From Buchnera aphidicola (Melaphis rhois) (GTDB lineage Bacteria; Pseudomonadota; Gammaproteobacteria; Enterobacterales; Enterobacteriaceae), in assembly GCF_005080745.1 (NCBI RefSeq), contig NZ_CP033004.1:596256-616452 (forward strand): 20,197 bases of DNA, in the 5' to 3' direction. The notes under the pieces are model-generated. The model was not told the origin of the DNA. It searched no databases and saw only the letters and a list, made by a program, of their open reading frames with translations. Shown here in pieces: positions 7,428 through 17,271 of the stretch. The translations under genes were made by a program, and so were the position numbers. Position 1 is the stretch's first letter. Every line of letters begins with the position of its first letter.

Positions 7428-9413
7428 CTACTTTAAACACTTACGTACGTTTTTAATGTACATTAACTGTTTTTCAGTGAAAATATTGACTTTTGTTTTT
7501 ATATTATATGTATTCCAAAATAAATCGTTTCTTGGTAATTCTAATAAAAACCGACTAGGTTTAGTATAGATTAATTCTCCATATTGACACCGAATATTAG
7601 AATAACTAAGAAACAACTCTTTTTTTGCTCTAGTAATCCCTACATAAGCTAATCGTCGCTCTTCATCAACGTTACTATTAATAGAACTATAATGTGGTAG
7701 AATCCCTTCTTCCATTCCTATTATAAATACGTACGAAAATTCTAATCCTTTAGAAGCATGTAATGTCATTAATTGAACTTTATTACTATTTAGTTCTGTA
7801 TTATTTAAATCATTTTGAAGAATGAATTGTGTGATAATATCTGACAAAATAGTAGACTTATCTTTATTTTTATCCACTAATTCAGAAATCCAATTTAATA
7901 ATATATACACATTTTTAATACTTGTTTCGCATAATTTTTTATTTTTTATACTTTTAAGCAACCAAGCTTCATATTTTATACTAGATATAAAGTTATTTAA
8001 CGCCAACATAGGTTGAGCATAAATATCTTTTCTTAATTTTTTTATTAATGTTATAAATTTTTTTAATGTGTTAAAACTACGATTTGTTAAAATAAATTGT
8101 AATCCAATATCATTACTAGAATCAAATAAACTTTTTTTTCTAATTTTACTCCATTCTTTTAACTTATTAATAGTGATATTACCTATTCCTCTAGGAGGCT
8201 TATTTATTATTTTTAAAAAAGCTATATCATCATTTGGATTTAATATTAATTTTAAATATGCTAATAAATCTTTAATTTCAGGTCTTAAAAAAAATGACGA
8301 ATTAGTTACAACATAATACGGAATTTTTGAATTTAGCAACATTTTTTCAAATATTTTGGCTTGGTAATTATTTCGATATAGTATAGCATAATCTTGATAT
8401 TCTGTTTTATTTAAAGACTTATGAGCTAAAATATTTTTTAGCACTAATCTAGCTTCTTCTTCTTCGTTTTTAGCAGATATTATATTTATACTCGGACCAT
8501 ATTCTAAGTTAGAAAATAGTTCTTTTTTAAAAAAATGAGGATTATTTTTTATTAATATATTAGCTACTCTTAAAATTCTACCAGAAGAACGATAATTATG
8601 TTCCAATTTTATTACATTTAATTTTGGATAATCTTTTTTTAATAAGGAAAAATTATGTGTTCTAGCTCCTCTCCAAGAATAAATTGATTGATCATCATCT
8701 CCAACTAAAGTAAAATTAATATTATCTGTATTTAATAATTTTATTAATTCATATTGAATTAAATTAGTATCTTGGTACTCATCAACCAACAAATATTTAA
8801 TGTGATTTTCCCATTTTTTCCTTAAGGTTGCATTATTTTTCAGTAATAATGTAGGCAAAAAAACTAAATCATCAAAATCTAACGTATTGCATGATTTAAG
8901 ATAAGATTGATATAATTTATAATAATAAGCACAATTTTTTTCTAAAACAGATTTAGCATGTTTTGTTGCATCACAAGCATTTATTAATTTATTTTTCCAA
9001 TTTGAAATGATTATACGAATCGTTTTCAAAAATGTTTTGTCTTTCTTTTTAGTAATATGTTTCAAAGCAGACATTTGATCGTGTTCATCAAAAATTGAAA
9101 AATTAGATTTAATATTTAAATGACATAATTCGGATTTAATAATTTTTAAACCTAATGAGTGAAAGGTAGAAATAGTAATTTTTTTTATGATGCTACAAGG
9201 TAACTGATGAGCAATCCTGCTCTTCATTTCTTTAGCTGATTTATTTGTAAATGTAACAGCAAAAATATTATTTGGATTAAAATGACATTTTTTTATTAAA
9301 TAAACAATTTTTTTAATAATCACTTGTGTTTTTCCTGATCCTGCTCCAGCTAAAATTAAGCAAGGACCAGAAATACAGTGAACGGCTTTTTTTTGATTAA
9401 CATTTAAGTCCAT
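7428..9413 (-). CDS. rep: ATP-dependent DNA helicase Rep
   Basis: Superfamily 1A 3'-5' DNA helicase of 661 residues (E. coli 673) that clears protein roadblocks and helps restart replication forks. Motifs in order: Q-motif LNVNQKKAV; Walker A GAGSGKT at 23-29; motif Ia AVTFTNKSAKEM; Walker B DEYQDT at 211-216; motif III VGDDDQSIYSWRGA at 237-250; motif IV NYRSSGRI at 273-280; motif V LMTLHASKGLEF; and motif VI YVGITRAKKEL. The C-terminal tail differs from E. coli and is shorter, with the conserved part ending near SRFLLELP. No obvious ribosome site precedes the start. It matches Rep better than UvrD by neighbourhood (ilvC-rep-trxA) and by alignment. Confidence 0.97.
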   Translation of the reverse strand: MDLNVNQKKAVHCISGPCLILAGAGSGKTQVIIKKIVYLIKKCHFNPNNIFAVTFTNKSAKEMKSRIAHQLPCSIIKKITISTFHSLGLKIIKSELCHLNIKSNFSIFDEHDQMSALKHITKKKDKTFLKTIRIIISNWKNKLINACDATKHAKSVLEKNCAYYYKLYQSYLKSCNTLDFDDLVFLPTLLLKNNATLRKKWENHIKYLLVDEYQDTNLIQYELIKLLNTDNINFTLVGDDDQSIYSWRGARTHNFSLLKKDYPKLNVIKLEHNYRSSGRILRVANILIKNNPHFFKKELFSNLEYGPSINIISAKNEEEEARLVLKNILAHKSLNKTEYQDYAILYRNNYQAKIFEKMLLNSKIPYYVVTNSSFFLRPEIKDLLAYLKLILNPNDDIAFLKIINKPPRGIGNITINKLKEWSKIRKKSLFDSSNDIGLQFILTNRSFNTLKKFITLIKKLRKDIYAQPMLALNNFISSIKYEAWLLKSIKNKKLCETSIKNVYILLNWISELVDKNKDKSTILSDIITQFILQNDLNNTELNSNKVQLMTLHASKGLEFSYVFIIGMEEGILPHYSSINSNVDEERRLAYVGITRAKKELFLSYSNIRCQYGELIYTKPSRFLLELPRNDLFWNTYNIKTKVNIFTEKQLMYIKNVRKCLK

Positions 9414-9490
9414 ATTAAAATGTGCAATATTATATTTTATTTATCAATAAAGTATTATAACATTATTTTTATCGTTAAATATAACAATTC

Positions 9491-9523
9491 TAATACTATT
9501 TTATATACAATAAAATAGTATTA
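9491..9523 (-). terminator. 14-bp hairpin overlapping the ilvC stop codon
   Basis: TAATACTATTTTAT at 9491-9504 is perfectly complementary to 9510-9523, with a five-base loop. The right arm contains the ilvC stop codon (9523-9521), so the transcript folds right at the end of the gene. Only two of the 14 pairs are G:C. The following minus-strand sequence (GAATTGTTATATTT) is moderately T-rich. This is probably a 3' end or mRNA-stabilising structure of the ilvD-ilvC message. Confidence 0.55.
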
Positions 9524-10993
9524 TTTGGTTTTAATAGGTACCATACTAGTCATATATTGTCTTAATTTTTTTCCAATAATCTCTATAGGATGACTTTCAA
9601 TCTTGGCATTAACTTTATATAAAGTTATGTTATCTAATTCTGAAGTAGAAATTTTGTTACCAAGATCACCAGGTTGTAATTCATTCATAAATTTTTGAAG
9701 TAATGGTATAGCTGCATGCGAAAAAAGATAACTTCCATATTCAGCAGTATCCGATATTACCAAATTCATTTCATACAAACGCTGTCTAGAAATAGTATTA
9801 GCTATTAAAGGTAATTCATGTAATGATTCATAATACGCTGATTCTTCTTTAATTCCTGTTTCAATCATAATTTCAAATGATAACTCAATGCCTGCTTTTA
9901 ATATTGCTACCATTAATAATCCATTATCAAAATATTCTTGTTCTGGTATTTGTTTGTAATAGATATTACATTTCTCAAAATCAGTATTTTGTATTTCTGT
10001 TCTCCATTCTTTTAATTGTTGATCATTATTTTTCCAATCGAACATCATATTTTTAGAAAATTCTCCTGAAATAATATCGTCCATATGTTTCCTAAACAAC
10101 GGAAAAAATATTTTTTTTAACTTTTTAGAAAGAAAACATGCTCTAATTTTAGCAGTATTAGACAATCGATCTAACATTAATGTGATTCCACCATGTTTTA
10201 CTGATTCAGTAATAACTTCCCATCCTGTTTGAATCAATTTACCTGCATAACTTGAATTAACTCCCTGAAAAATAAGTTGGTTATAAAGAACTAAAGAACT
10301 TGCTTGCAACATTCCGCATAAAATAGTTTGCTCACCCATTAAATCTGATTTAACTTCTGCTATAAATGAAGAGTATAAAATTCCTGCATGATGACTTCCA
10401 ATTGAAATAGCCCATGATTTTGCAATTTGAAATCCAATATCATGTGGATTATTATCAGAATGTACTGCAATTAATGCAGGAACCCCAAAACCTCGTTTAT
10501 ATTCTTCTCTTACCTCTGTTCCTGGACATTTTGGAGCAACCATAATAACTGTAATATCATTTCGTATTAATTGTCCTACTTCAACAATATTAAACCCATG
10601 CGAAAAACCCAGAACTGAATTAGGTTTCATAAATTTTTGTAATACATTCACTACTTGTTCATGCTGTTTATCAGGAGTTAAATTTATAACTAAATCTGCT
10701 GTAGGAATGATATTTTCATATGTTCCTACGAAAAAACCATTACTAGTTGCATTTATCCATGATTGATTTTTATTAAAGATAGAATCATCACGTAACGCAT
10801 AAGAAATATTTAAACCTGAATCACGCATATTTAATCCTTGATTTAAACCTTGCGATCCACATCCCACAATAACAATATTTTTTCCTTTTAAAACATTATT
10901 TTTTTCAGAAAGAAATTGTTTATCTATTAATTTACATTTTTGCAAATTAATTAATTTTTGACGAAAATTAAGTGAGTTAAAATAATTTTTCAT
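9521..10993 (-). CDS. ilvC: Ketol-acid reductoisomerase (class II)
   Basis: Second common step of isoleucine and valine synthesis: isomerises and reduces acetolactate or acetohydroxybutyrate using NADPH and Mg2+. It has 490 residues, the long enterobacterial form (E. coli 491). The Rossmann motif [12 protein letters not shown] starts near residue 43. The [21 protein letters not shown] block follows. The metal-binding residues lie in [11 protein letters not shown] and in [19 protein letters not shown] in the second of the duplicated helical domains. It is 75 nt downstream of ilvD on the same strand and probably cotranscribed. The ilvY regulator that lies beside ilvC in E. coli is missing, so acetolactate-responsive control is probably lost. 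Confidence 0.98.
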   Translation of the reverse strand: MKNYFNSLNFRQKLINLQKCKLIDKQFLSEKNNVLKGKNIVIVGCGSQGLNQGLNMRDSGLNISYALRDDSIFNKNQSWINATSNGFFVGTYENIIPTADLVINLTPDKQHEQVVNVLQKFMKPNSVLGFSHGFNIVEVGQLIRNDITVIMVAPKCPGTEVREEYKRGFGVPALIAVHSDNNPHDIGFQIAKSWAISIGSHHAGILYSSFIAEVKSDLMGEQTILCGMLQASSLVLYNQLIFQGVNSSYAGKLIQTGWEVITESVKHGGITLMLDRLSNTAKIRACFLSKKLKKIFFPLFRKHMDDIISGEFSKNMMFDWKNNDQQLKEWRTEIQNTDFEKCNIYYKQIPEQEYFDNGLLMVAILKAGIELSFEIMIETGIKEESAYYESLHELPLIANTISRQRLYEMNLVISDTAEYGSYLFSHAAIPLLQKFMNELQPGDLGNKISTSELDNITLYKVNAKIESHPIEIIGKKLRQYMTSMVPIKTK

Positions 10994-11068
10994 AAATAGT
11001 CCAATTTTAAATAAAATAATTGTACGTTAAAACTATTAAAATAATTTTTTATATAATAAATTTTAAAA

Positions 11069-12904
11069 TCATATTTTTCTGACTGCTCCTTGATCAGCGC
11101 TCATTGCAAAAAATGCGTACATTTTTAACGCAGGAGATACATAACGCTGACGATACAAAGGAGTATAAGATAATGATCCTTTTTTATTTTCATTTTCAAT
11201 TCTTAATAATAATTCATCATTAGTAATATCTAAATGTATAATACGATCAGGAATATTAATATTAATGCAATCATTATTCTTAATTAAAGCAATATTACCT
11301 TTGCTAGCTGCTTCAGGTGAAATGTGTCCTATTGATAAACCCGAAGTCCCCCCAGAAAATCGCCCATCTGTTATTAAAGCACAATGTTGATCTAATCCCA
11401 TTGATTTTAGATAAGTAGTTGGGTATAACATTTCTTGCATACCAGGACCACCTTTAGGTCCTTCATAACGTATTACTATTACATGACCTTTTTGTATTTT
11501 ACCTTCTAAAATTGCTTTAACTGCATCTTCTTGACTTTCAAATACTATAGCATTACCTGTAAATATTAAATTATCTTTTTTTACTCCAGCGGTTTTAACA
11601 ACACAACCATTTTTTGCAATATTTCCATATAATATAGCTAATCCTCCATCATTACTAAAAGCAAATTCGTAAGATCTAATACATCCTTTTTGACGATCTT
11701 TATCAAGCTTAGGCCACCTATATGATTGTGTAAATGGTATAATAGTCTTTTTTCCGAATGGTCCAGCACGATACATATTAATTATGTTTTTATCTTTTGT
11801 TGTTAAAATATCGTATATATTTAATGTTGTTTCTAAATTTAATCCCAATACATTATTTATATTTTTGTTTAGTAAATTAATACGATTTAATTCTGCTAGC
11901 AGACCCATAACTCCACCAGCTCGATGAAAATCTTCCATATGATATGTAGTACTATTAGGAGAAATTTTACATAAATGAGGTACTTTTTTAGATAAACTAT
12001 CAATATCTGAGATTGTAAAATCAATATTACCTTCTTTAGCAATTGCTAACAAATGTAATATAGTATTCGTTGATCCTCCCATAGCAATGTCTAAAGACAT
12101 AGCGTTTAAGAAAGATTGTCTTGAAGCAATATTCCGAGGCAATAAATTTTCATTATTATTTTTATAATAATCTTCAGTAATTTTGACTATTAATCTTCCT
12201 GCTTGAATAAATAACTTTTTTCTATCTACATGAGTTGCTAACAATGTACCATTACCGGGTAATGATAAACCTAACGCTTCAGTTAAACAATTCATAGAAT
12301 TAGCAGTAAATAAACCAGAACAAGAACCACAAGTAGGACAAGAAGAATCTTCAATTTGACTAACTAAATCATCAGAAGAATTAGGATCTACACTGTATTT
12401 TATAGCATCTATTAAATCTATTTTTATTTCTTTTTCATTTATAAAAATTTTTCCAGATTCCATAGGACCACCGGAAATAAATATACACGGTATATTTAAG
12501 CGTAATGCTGCCATTAACATTCCTGGTGTAATTTTATCGCAATTAGAAATACAAATCATGGCATCTGCACAATGAGCATTAATCATGTATTCTATAGAAT
12601 CTGCTATTAATTCACGAGATGGAAGAGAATAAAGCATACCAGAATGGCCCATAGCAATTCCATCATCTATAGCAATTGTATTAAATTCTTTAGCAACTCC
12701 TCCTGTTAATTTAATTTCACTTGAAATGAGCTTACCTAAATTTCTTAAATGAATATGACCTGGAACAAATTCAGTAAAAGAATTAACAACAGCAATGATT
12801 GGTTTTTTAAAATCTAAATCTGTCATTCCTGTAGCTTTCCATAATGATCTTGCTCCTGCCATGTTACGTCCTTGAGTAGTTGTTGAAGAACGATATTTTG
12901 GCAT
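11069..12904 (-). CDS. ilvD: Dihydroxy-acid dehydratase
   Basis: Third common step of isoleucine/valine synthesis: dehydrates dihydroxy acids to the 2-oxo acids using an Fe-S cluster and Mg2+. It has 611 residues (E. coli 616). The [10 protein letters not shown] block has Cys122 and the conserved Lys124. A second cysteine group, [19 protein letters not shown], spans about 188-206 and includes cluster ligand Cys195. The C-terminal motif [20 protein letters not shown] is intact. The start has an AAGGGA ribosome site. Genes ilvE and ilvA, which flank ilvD in E. coli, are absent here. The product 2-oxo acids may therefore be transaminated elsewhere, as known for Buchnera and its host. Depends on the Fe-S pathway encoded nearby. 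Confidence 0.98.
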   Translation of the reverse strand: MPKYRSSTTTQGRNMAGARSLWKATGMTDLDFKKPIIAVVNSFTEFVPGHIHLRNLGKLISSEIKLTGGVAKEFNTIAIDDGIAMGHSGMLYSLPSRELIADSIEYMINAHCADAMICISNCDKITPGMLMAALRLNIPCIFISGGPMESGKIFINEKEIKIDLIDAIKYSVDPNSSDDLVSQIEDSSCPTCGSCSGLFTANSMNCLTEALGLSLPGNGTLLATHVDRKKLFIQAGRLIVKITEDYYKNNNENLLPRNIASRQSFLNAMSLDIAMGGSTNTILHLLAIAKEGNIDFTISDIDSLSKKVPHLCKISPNSTTYHMEDFHRAGGVMGLLAELNRINLLNKNINNVLGLNLETTLNIYDILTTKDKNIINMYRAGPFGKKTIIPFTQSYRWPKLDKDRQKGCIRSYEFAFSNDGGLAILYGNIAKNGCVVKTAGVKKDNLIFTGNAIVFESQEDAVKAILEGKIQKGHVIVIRYEGPKGGPGMQEMLYPTTYLKSMGLDQHCALITDGRFSGGTSGLSIGHISPEAASKGNIALIKNNDCININIPDRIIHLDITNDELLLRIENENKKGSLSYTPLYRQRYVSPALKMYAFFAMSADQGAVRKI

Positions 12905-13117
12905 TATTTTCCCTTAAAAAAGATGATACATTTAAAAATATAAAATCATTATTTACATTTTTAATATAAATTTTTATAAAAATTGATTTATTTTAAAGAA
13001 AGGATATATGGTAATTATATATTCGAATAGTAATTTAAAAGTACAAATATAAATGAATTTAAAATGAATAAAGTAGTATGTTCCTATTATTAATAACAAA
13101 AAATTTATAAATTATTT

Positions 13118-13190
13118 CAGGGGCGAAGGGAATTGAACCCCTAACTTTCGGTTTTGGAGACCGATGCTCTACCAATTGAACTACACCCCT
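13118..13190 (-). tRNA. tRNA-Trp (anticodon CCA)
   Basis: The minus-strand cloverleaf has acceptor AGGGGTG/CGCCCCT with one T:G wobble and discriminator G. The anticodon stem CGGTC...AACCG carries CCA in its loop, followed by AAA. The T arm is AGGGG-TTCAATT-CCCTT. Genomic sequence after the discriminator is AAATAA, so the 3' CCA is not encoded. Its place upstream of ilvD matches E. coli trpT, between rrnC and the ilv operon. Confidence 0.97.
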
Positions 13191-13206
13191 AGTTCTTTAA
13201 ATCACA

Positions 13207-13236
13207 ATTATAATTAGAAAATAATTATTTTATCAA
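13207..13236 (-). promoter_or_regulatory. Promoter of tRNA-Trp
   Basis: On the minus strand, TTGATA (13236-13231; 5/6) is followed after 18 nt by a perfect TATAAT (13212-13207). The tRNA 5' end lies 16 nt further on, which places the start point about 9 nt upstream of the mature tRNA. This is the best sigma-70-type match I found in the window. Confidence 0.6.
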
Positions 13237-13372
13237 TATACTATTAAATATAGTTCAAGTCTAGTATAAAATTTAATTTATGAATTAAACTTAACTATCT
13301 TCTTAAATTGTTTATTATTTATTCTTTCGTAATACTATATATAAAGCGTTTTCTGAAGATATTTTATTTTTG

Positions 13373-13395
13373 TATAATTAAATTATAATTTAATT
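13373..13395 (+). promoter_or_regulatory. Possible iscS promoter region with 20-nt palindrome
   Basis: A perfect TATAAT at 13373-13378 lies 82 nt upstream of the iscS start, but its best -35 candidate (TTCTGA, 16-nt spacer) matches at only 3/6. It overlaps a perfect 20-nt palindrome, AATTAAATTATAATTTAATT (13376-13395). All bases of the palindrome are A/T, so chance is plausible. No iscR gene is present in the window to act here. The rest of the 270-nt gap upstream of iscS shows no gene. Confidence 0.3.
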
Positions 13396-13460
13396 TAACA
13401 ATCGTAAACATGATTGATAAATATAAATGAATTTTATTATTGTAGGTAGAACATATTGTT

Positions 13461-14675
13461 ATGAAACTTCCAATTTATTTAGATTATGCTGCAACTACAC
13501 CAATGGAACCTCAAGTAATGAAAAAAATGCAACAATTTTTAACATTAGAAGGTACATTTGGAAACCCAGCTTCTCGCTCACATCAATTTGGATGGAAGGC
13601 TGAAGAAGCAGTAGATATTGCAAGACATCAAATTTCCGAATTAATTAACGCAGATTTTCGAGAAATAATTTTTACTTCAGGTGCTACTGAATCTAATAAT
13701 TTAGCAATTAAAGGTGTTTCTGATTTTTATAAAAGAAAAGGAAATCATATTATTACAAGTAAAACAGAACACAAATCAGTATTGGATACTTGTAGATATT
13801 TAGAAAATAAGGGAATGCGTGTGACGTATCTTACTCCATTAAAAAATGGAATAATTGATTTATTACAACTAAAAAAAAAGATTTGTAAGAATACTATACT
13901 TATTTCTATTATGCATGTGAATAATGAAACTGGTGTAATACAAGATATCAAAAGTATATCTGATATTTGTAAATATTATGGAATTTTGTTTCATGTTGAT
14001 GCTACTCAAGGCATAGGTAAATTACACATTAATCTTAAAAAATTAAAAATAGATTTAATGTCTTTTTCTGCTCATAAAATTTATGGCCCTAAAGGCATTG
14101 GAGGATTATATGTGCGACGTAAACCTCGTGTAAGATTATCTGCTCAGATTCATGGAGGAGGACATGAAAGAGGTATGAGATCAGGTACTCTTCCTGTACA
14201 TCAAATTGTAGGTATGGGCATGGCATATTATCTTGCAAAAAAAAATATCGATAATGATTATTTATATTTAACTAAATTACGAAACGATTTATGGAATGGA
14301 CTTAAAGATATTGAAGAAGTATATTTAAATAGCAATCTTAATAATGGATCTCCTCATATATTAAATGTTAGTTTTAATTATGTGGAAGGTGAATCCTTAA
14401 TTATGGCACTAAAAGATATAGCTATATCATCAGGTTCAGCATGTACTTCCGCTAGTTTAGAGCCTTCATATGTATTGCGTGCATTAGGTTTAAAAGATGA
14501 ACTAGCACACAGTTCTATTCGCTTTTCTATTGGACGTTTTACTACTAAATTAGAAATAGAGTATACTATTAAAATAGTACATACAGCTATTGATCGTTTG
14601 AGAAATTTATCACCTTTATGGGAAATGTTTAAATCAGGAATTGATTTGGACACTGTAAAATGGACACATGATTGA
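13461..14675 (+). CDS. iscS: Cysteine desulfurase IscS
   Basis: PLP enzyme that takes sulfur from cysteine as a persulfide and gives it to IscU for Fe-S clusters, and to tRNA thiolation enzymes. It has 404 residues, identical in length to E. coli IscS, with near gap-free alignment. LDYAATTP opens the protein. HVNNETG and VDATQGIGK are the cofactor contacts. The PLP lysine is in [12 protein letters not shown] (Lys206), and the persulfide loop [15 protein letters not shown] carries Cys328. The C-terminal IscU-docking tail [14 protein letters not shown] is retained. It contains two runs of nine A with the frame kept. It heads the isc cluster, with iscU 31 nt downstream. No iscR precedes it, unlike E. 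coli. Confidence 0.99.
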   Translation: MKLPIYLDYAATTPMEPQVMKKMQQFLTLEGTFGNPASRSHQFGWKAEEAVDIARHQISELINADFREIIFTSGATESNNLAIKGVSDFYKRKGNHIITSKTEHKSVLDTCRYLENKGMRVTYLTPLKNGIIDLLQLKKKICKNTILISIMHVNNETGVIQDIKSISDICKYYGILFHVDATQGIGKLHINLKKLKIDLMSFSAHKIYGPKGIGGLYVRRKPRVRLSAQIHGGGHERGMRSGTLPVHQIVGMGMAYYLAKKNIDNDYLYLTKLRNDLWNGLKDIEEVYLNSNLNNGSPHILNVSFNYVEGESLIMALKDIAISSGSACTSASLEPSYVLRALGLKDELAHSSIRFSIGRFTTKLEIEYTIKIVHTAIDRLRNLSPLWEMFKSGIDLDTVKWTHD

Positions 14676-14706
14676 TTTTAAATAAATATTTAAATAGGAA
14701 AACAAA

Positions 14707-15093
14707 ATGACTTATAGTAAAAAAGTATTAGATCACTATGAAAATCCGCGTAATGTTGGTTCATTTTCTAGCTCTGATTCTAATATTGGGAGTGGATTAG
14801 TAGGCGCTCCAGCATGTGGAGATGTAATGAAATTGCAAATAAAAGTAGACGATAATGAAATCATAAAAGATGCTTGTTTTAAAACATACGGTTGTGGATC
14901 AGCAATTGCTTCTAGTTCTTTAGCTACAGAGTGGATTATAGGTAAATCATTGTCAGAAGCTGAAAATATCAAAAATACAAATATAGCAGAAGAACTAGAT
15001 TTACCTCCCGTGAAGATACATTGTTCGATTTTAGCGGAAGATGCTATTAAAGCAGCAATTTTAAATTATAGAAATAAAAAAAAAGTTAAATAA
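14707..15093 (+). CDS. iscU: Fe-S cluster scaffold IscU
   Basis: Scaffold on which IscS builds [2Fe-2S] clusters before chaperone-driven transfer. It has 128 residues, the E. coli length. The three ligand cysteines are Cys37 (APACGDV), Cys63 (YGCGSAIASSS) and Cys106 (IHCSILAED); Asp39 is present. The LPPVK motif recognised by the HscA substrate domain is intact at 99-103. An AGGA ribosome site lies upstream of the ATG. In E. coli iscA follows; here only a hairpin-bearing spacer of 120 nt separates iscU from hscB. The gene ends with a nine-A run and a Lys-rich tail. Confidence 0.99.
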   Translation: MTYSKKVLDHYENPRNVGSFSSSDSNIGSGLVGAPACGDVMKLQIKVDDNEIIKDACFKTYGCGSAIASSSLATEWIIGKSLSEAENIKNTNIAEELDLPPVKIHCSILAEDAIKAAILNYRNKKKVK

Positions 15094-15130
15094 AATATTA
15101 TAAACATTTATTGGATAAATTTATAACACC

Positions 15131-15167
15131 AAACGTGTTGAAAATTTAAATTTGTTTCAACACGTTT
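15131..15167 (+). terminator. Perfect 13-bp hairpin between iscU and hscB
   Basis: AAACGTGTTGAAA (15131-15143) is fully complementary to 15155-15167, with an 11-nt loop. It lies 37 nt after the iscU stop, at the site where iscA would be in E. coli. The stem holds four G:C pairs, unusual for the local composition. The downstream sequence is A-rich rather than T-rich, so mRNA processing or 3'-end protection of iscSU may be likelier than strict intrinsic termination. Confidence 0.55.
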
Positions 15168-15213
15168 AAAATAGCTAATATATTATTTAAACATTATTTA
15201 AATGGGAATATAT

Positions 15214-15729
15214 ATGAATTATTTTCAATTATTTAATTTACCACAAGCTTTTGATATTGACATAGAAAAACTTTTATTTCAATTCTATGAACTTCAAAAA
15301 AAATATCATCCTGATGCAAACTATAATTCCATAAAACCTGAAAATAATAATATTTTAGAGAAGAGTATATATATAAATAAAGCATATCAAATACTTAAAA
15401 ATCCATATAAACGTGCTAAATATTTACTGTCATTAAATTTATTTCATTTTAAAGAAGAAAAAAATAATTTATCTGATGAATTATTTTTAAATAAACAACT
15501 AAAAATATATGAACAACTAGAAATACTTAAACATCATCCTGAAAGGAAATCAGAACTAAATCAATTATTTGATAAAATAAAATATAAAAAAAATTATTAT
15601 TTACTAAAATTAGAATTAATGTTTAATAAAAAAAAATGGAAATTAGCAGCAATAACATTATATAAACTATTGTTTTATAAAAAGTTTAAAAAAGTATTAA
15701 AAGAATTAATTAAAAAAAATAAATATTGA
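15214..15729 (+). CDS. hscB: HscB, J-domain co-chaperone of the Isc system
   Basis: J-type co-chaperone that delivers IscU to HscA and stimulates its ATPase. I start it at the ATG at 15214. It has a GGGA ribosome site six bases upstream and gives 171 residues, the E. coli length. An in-frame ATG at 15202 would add four residues and lacks a ribosome site. The N-terminal J-domain (MNYFQLFNLP...) has the HPD tripeptide at 32-34, the same positions as E. coli. INKAYQILKNPYKRAKYLLSL is the helix III/IV block. The C-terminal coiled coil that binds IscU is Lys/Leu-rich and diverged. It is followed 21 nt later by hscA. Confidence 0.95.
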   Translation: MNYFQLFNLPQAFDIDIEKLLFQFYELQKKYHPDANYNSIKPENNNILEKSIYINKAYQILKNPYKRAKYLLSLNLFHFKEEKNNLSDELFLNKQLKIYEQLEILKHHPERKSELNQLFDKIKYKKNYYLLKLELMFNKKKWKLAAITLYKLLFYKKFKKVLKELIKKNKY

Positions 15730-15750
15730 ATAATGTACTAGGAAACAATT

Positions 15751-17268
15751 ATGATAACAATAAAAAGAATTAATAAAAATTCTCAAAAGTTCATAACTCA
15801 AGAAAATGATATCATATCCTTTGGAATTGATTTTGGCACTACTTATTCGCTGATAGCTACTGCTAATCTAACAGATGTTGCTATTATTTCCGACAGCAAA
15901 AACCGTGCTCTTTTACCTTCAATAGTAAATTATAGTTTTTCTAAACCCATTGTTGGGTGGAAAGCACGAAATATGAGTGTTAATGATCCTATTAATACGA
16001 TAACATCTATCAAACGTTTCATTGGAAGTTCATTAAAGGAAATTAAAAAATTATATCCTGATTTACCATATAATTTTAAAAGTAATACAAGCGATACTGT
16101 TGAATTTATTATAAATAATACTGTATTAAACACTATAGATATATCTAGTCAAATTTTCAACACATTAAAAAATCGAATAATTACTTTGTTTGGCCAAAAA
16201 ATAAATAGAGTGGTAATTACTGTTCCAGCAAATTTTAATGATACACAAAGACAAGAAATAAAAAAATCAGCACAATTAGCAAATTTAAATGTATTACGTT
16301 TATTAAACGAACCCACTGCAGCTGCAATTGCATATGGATTACACCTTAAAAAAAAAGGAATTATTGCAATATACGATTTAGGTGGAGGAACATTTGATAT
16401 CTCTATATTAAATTTACATAATAGAGTATTTGAAGTATTATCTACTTCTGGAAGCATGAATCTAGGAGGAGATGATATTGATTATTTATTATTAAAATAT
16501 ATTAAAAATAAAATAATACCATTACATTCAGATGATTTATCACTTCAAAAAGAATTATTAAATCTTGCTCAATCAATTAAAATTCAGTTAAGTTTTAAAC
16601 ATTATGTTACTACTATATTTAAATCACATAGTTTTTGTATTACACGAATGGAATTTAATAATGTCATTCAACCTATAGTTTTAAAAACATTAAATATTTG
16701 TAAACATGTTATACATGATGCTAAAATTTCTATAGAAAATATAGATCATGTTATTTTAGTAGGAGGTTCAACGTATATTCCTATAATAAGACAGCGTGTT
16801 ATGGAATATTTTAAGAAAAATCCTTTATTTTCAATTAATCCAGATGAAGTCGTAGTTGCAGGGAGTGCTATTCAAGCAAATATGTTAACTAAAAAAAACA
16901 AAGTAAATAATATAATATTATTAGATGTTATTTCTCAATCATTAGGAATTGAAGTAATGGGTAATATAGTTGAAAAAATTATTTATAAAAATACTAAAAT
17001 TCCTATTTCACAAACAAGAGAGTTTACAACATTCAAAGATAATCAAAAATCTATACTTATTCATATTGTACAAGGTGAAGAAAGTTCAGTATTCAAATGT
17101 AAATCATTATCTCGATTTGTTTTAAAAAATATCCCAGAAAAACCAGCTGGAAAAGTAATTGTTATTGTAAAATTTCAGATAGATGTTGATGGATTATTAT
17201 CTATTACTGCTAAAATAAAATCAACAAAAATTGAGCAAAAAATATTTATTGATTCTAATTATACATGA
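15751..17268 (+). CDS. hscA: HscA, Hsp70-type Isc chaperone lacking the C-terminal lid
   Basis: Specialised Hsp70 that uses ATP to act on the IscU LPPVK motif and promote cluster transfer. It has 505 residues, against 616 in E. coli. The nucleotide-binding domain is complete: IDFGTTYS at 26-33, NEPTAAAIAYG, the phosphate loop YDLGGGTFD at 208-216 and VGGSTYIP at 337-344. The interdomain linker LLDV is at 390-393. The beta-sandwich substrate domain runs to SITAKIKSTKIEQKIFIDSNYT. The protein then stops where E. coli continues SYGLTD into about 110 residues of helical lid. All three frames close within about 40 nt, so this is not a simple frameshift. AGGA ribosome site. Fdx follows after a 189-nt gap, whereas the genes nearly touch in E. 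coli. Confidence 0.96.
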   Translation: MITIKRINKNSQKFITQENDIISFGIDFGTTYSLIATANLTDVAIISDSKNRALLPSIVNYSFSKPIVGWKARNMSVNDPINTITSIKRFIGSSLKEIKKLYPDLPYNFKSNTSDTVEFIINNTVLNTIDISSQIFNTLKNRIITLFGQKINRVVITVPANFNDTQRQEIKKSAQLANLNVLRLLNEPTAAAIAYGLHLKKKGIIAIYDLGGGTFDISILNLHNRVFEVLSTSGSMNLGGDDIDYLLLKYIKNKIIPLHSDDLSLQKELLNLAQSIKIQLSFKHYVTTIFKSHSFCITRMEFNNVIQPIVLKTLNICKHVIHDAKISIENIDHVILVGGSTYIPIIRQRVMEYFKKNPLFSINPDEVVVAGSAIQANMLTKKNKVNNIILLDVISQSLGIEVMGNIVEKIIYKNTKIPISQTREFTTFKDNQKSILIHIVQGEESSVFKCKSLSRFVLKNIPEKPAGKVIVIVKFQIDVDGLLSITAKIKSTKIEQKIFIDSNYT

Positions 17269-17271
17269 AAT

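Noticed and set aside
13244..13275. Possible IscR-type site (AGTCTAGTAT resembles one half of a type 1 site) upstream of iscS
   Set aside because: Only one half matches, the other half is absent, and no iscR gene is seen in the window. It is probably chance.
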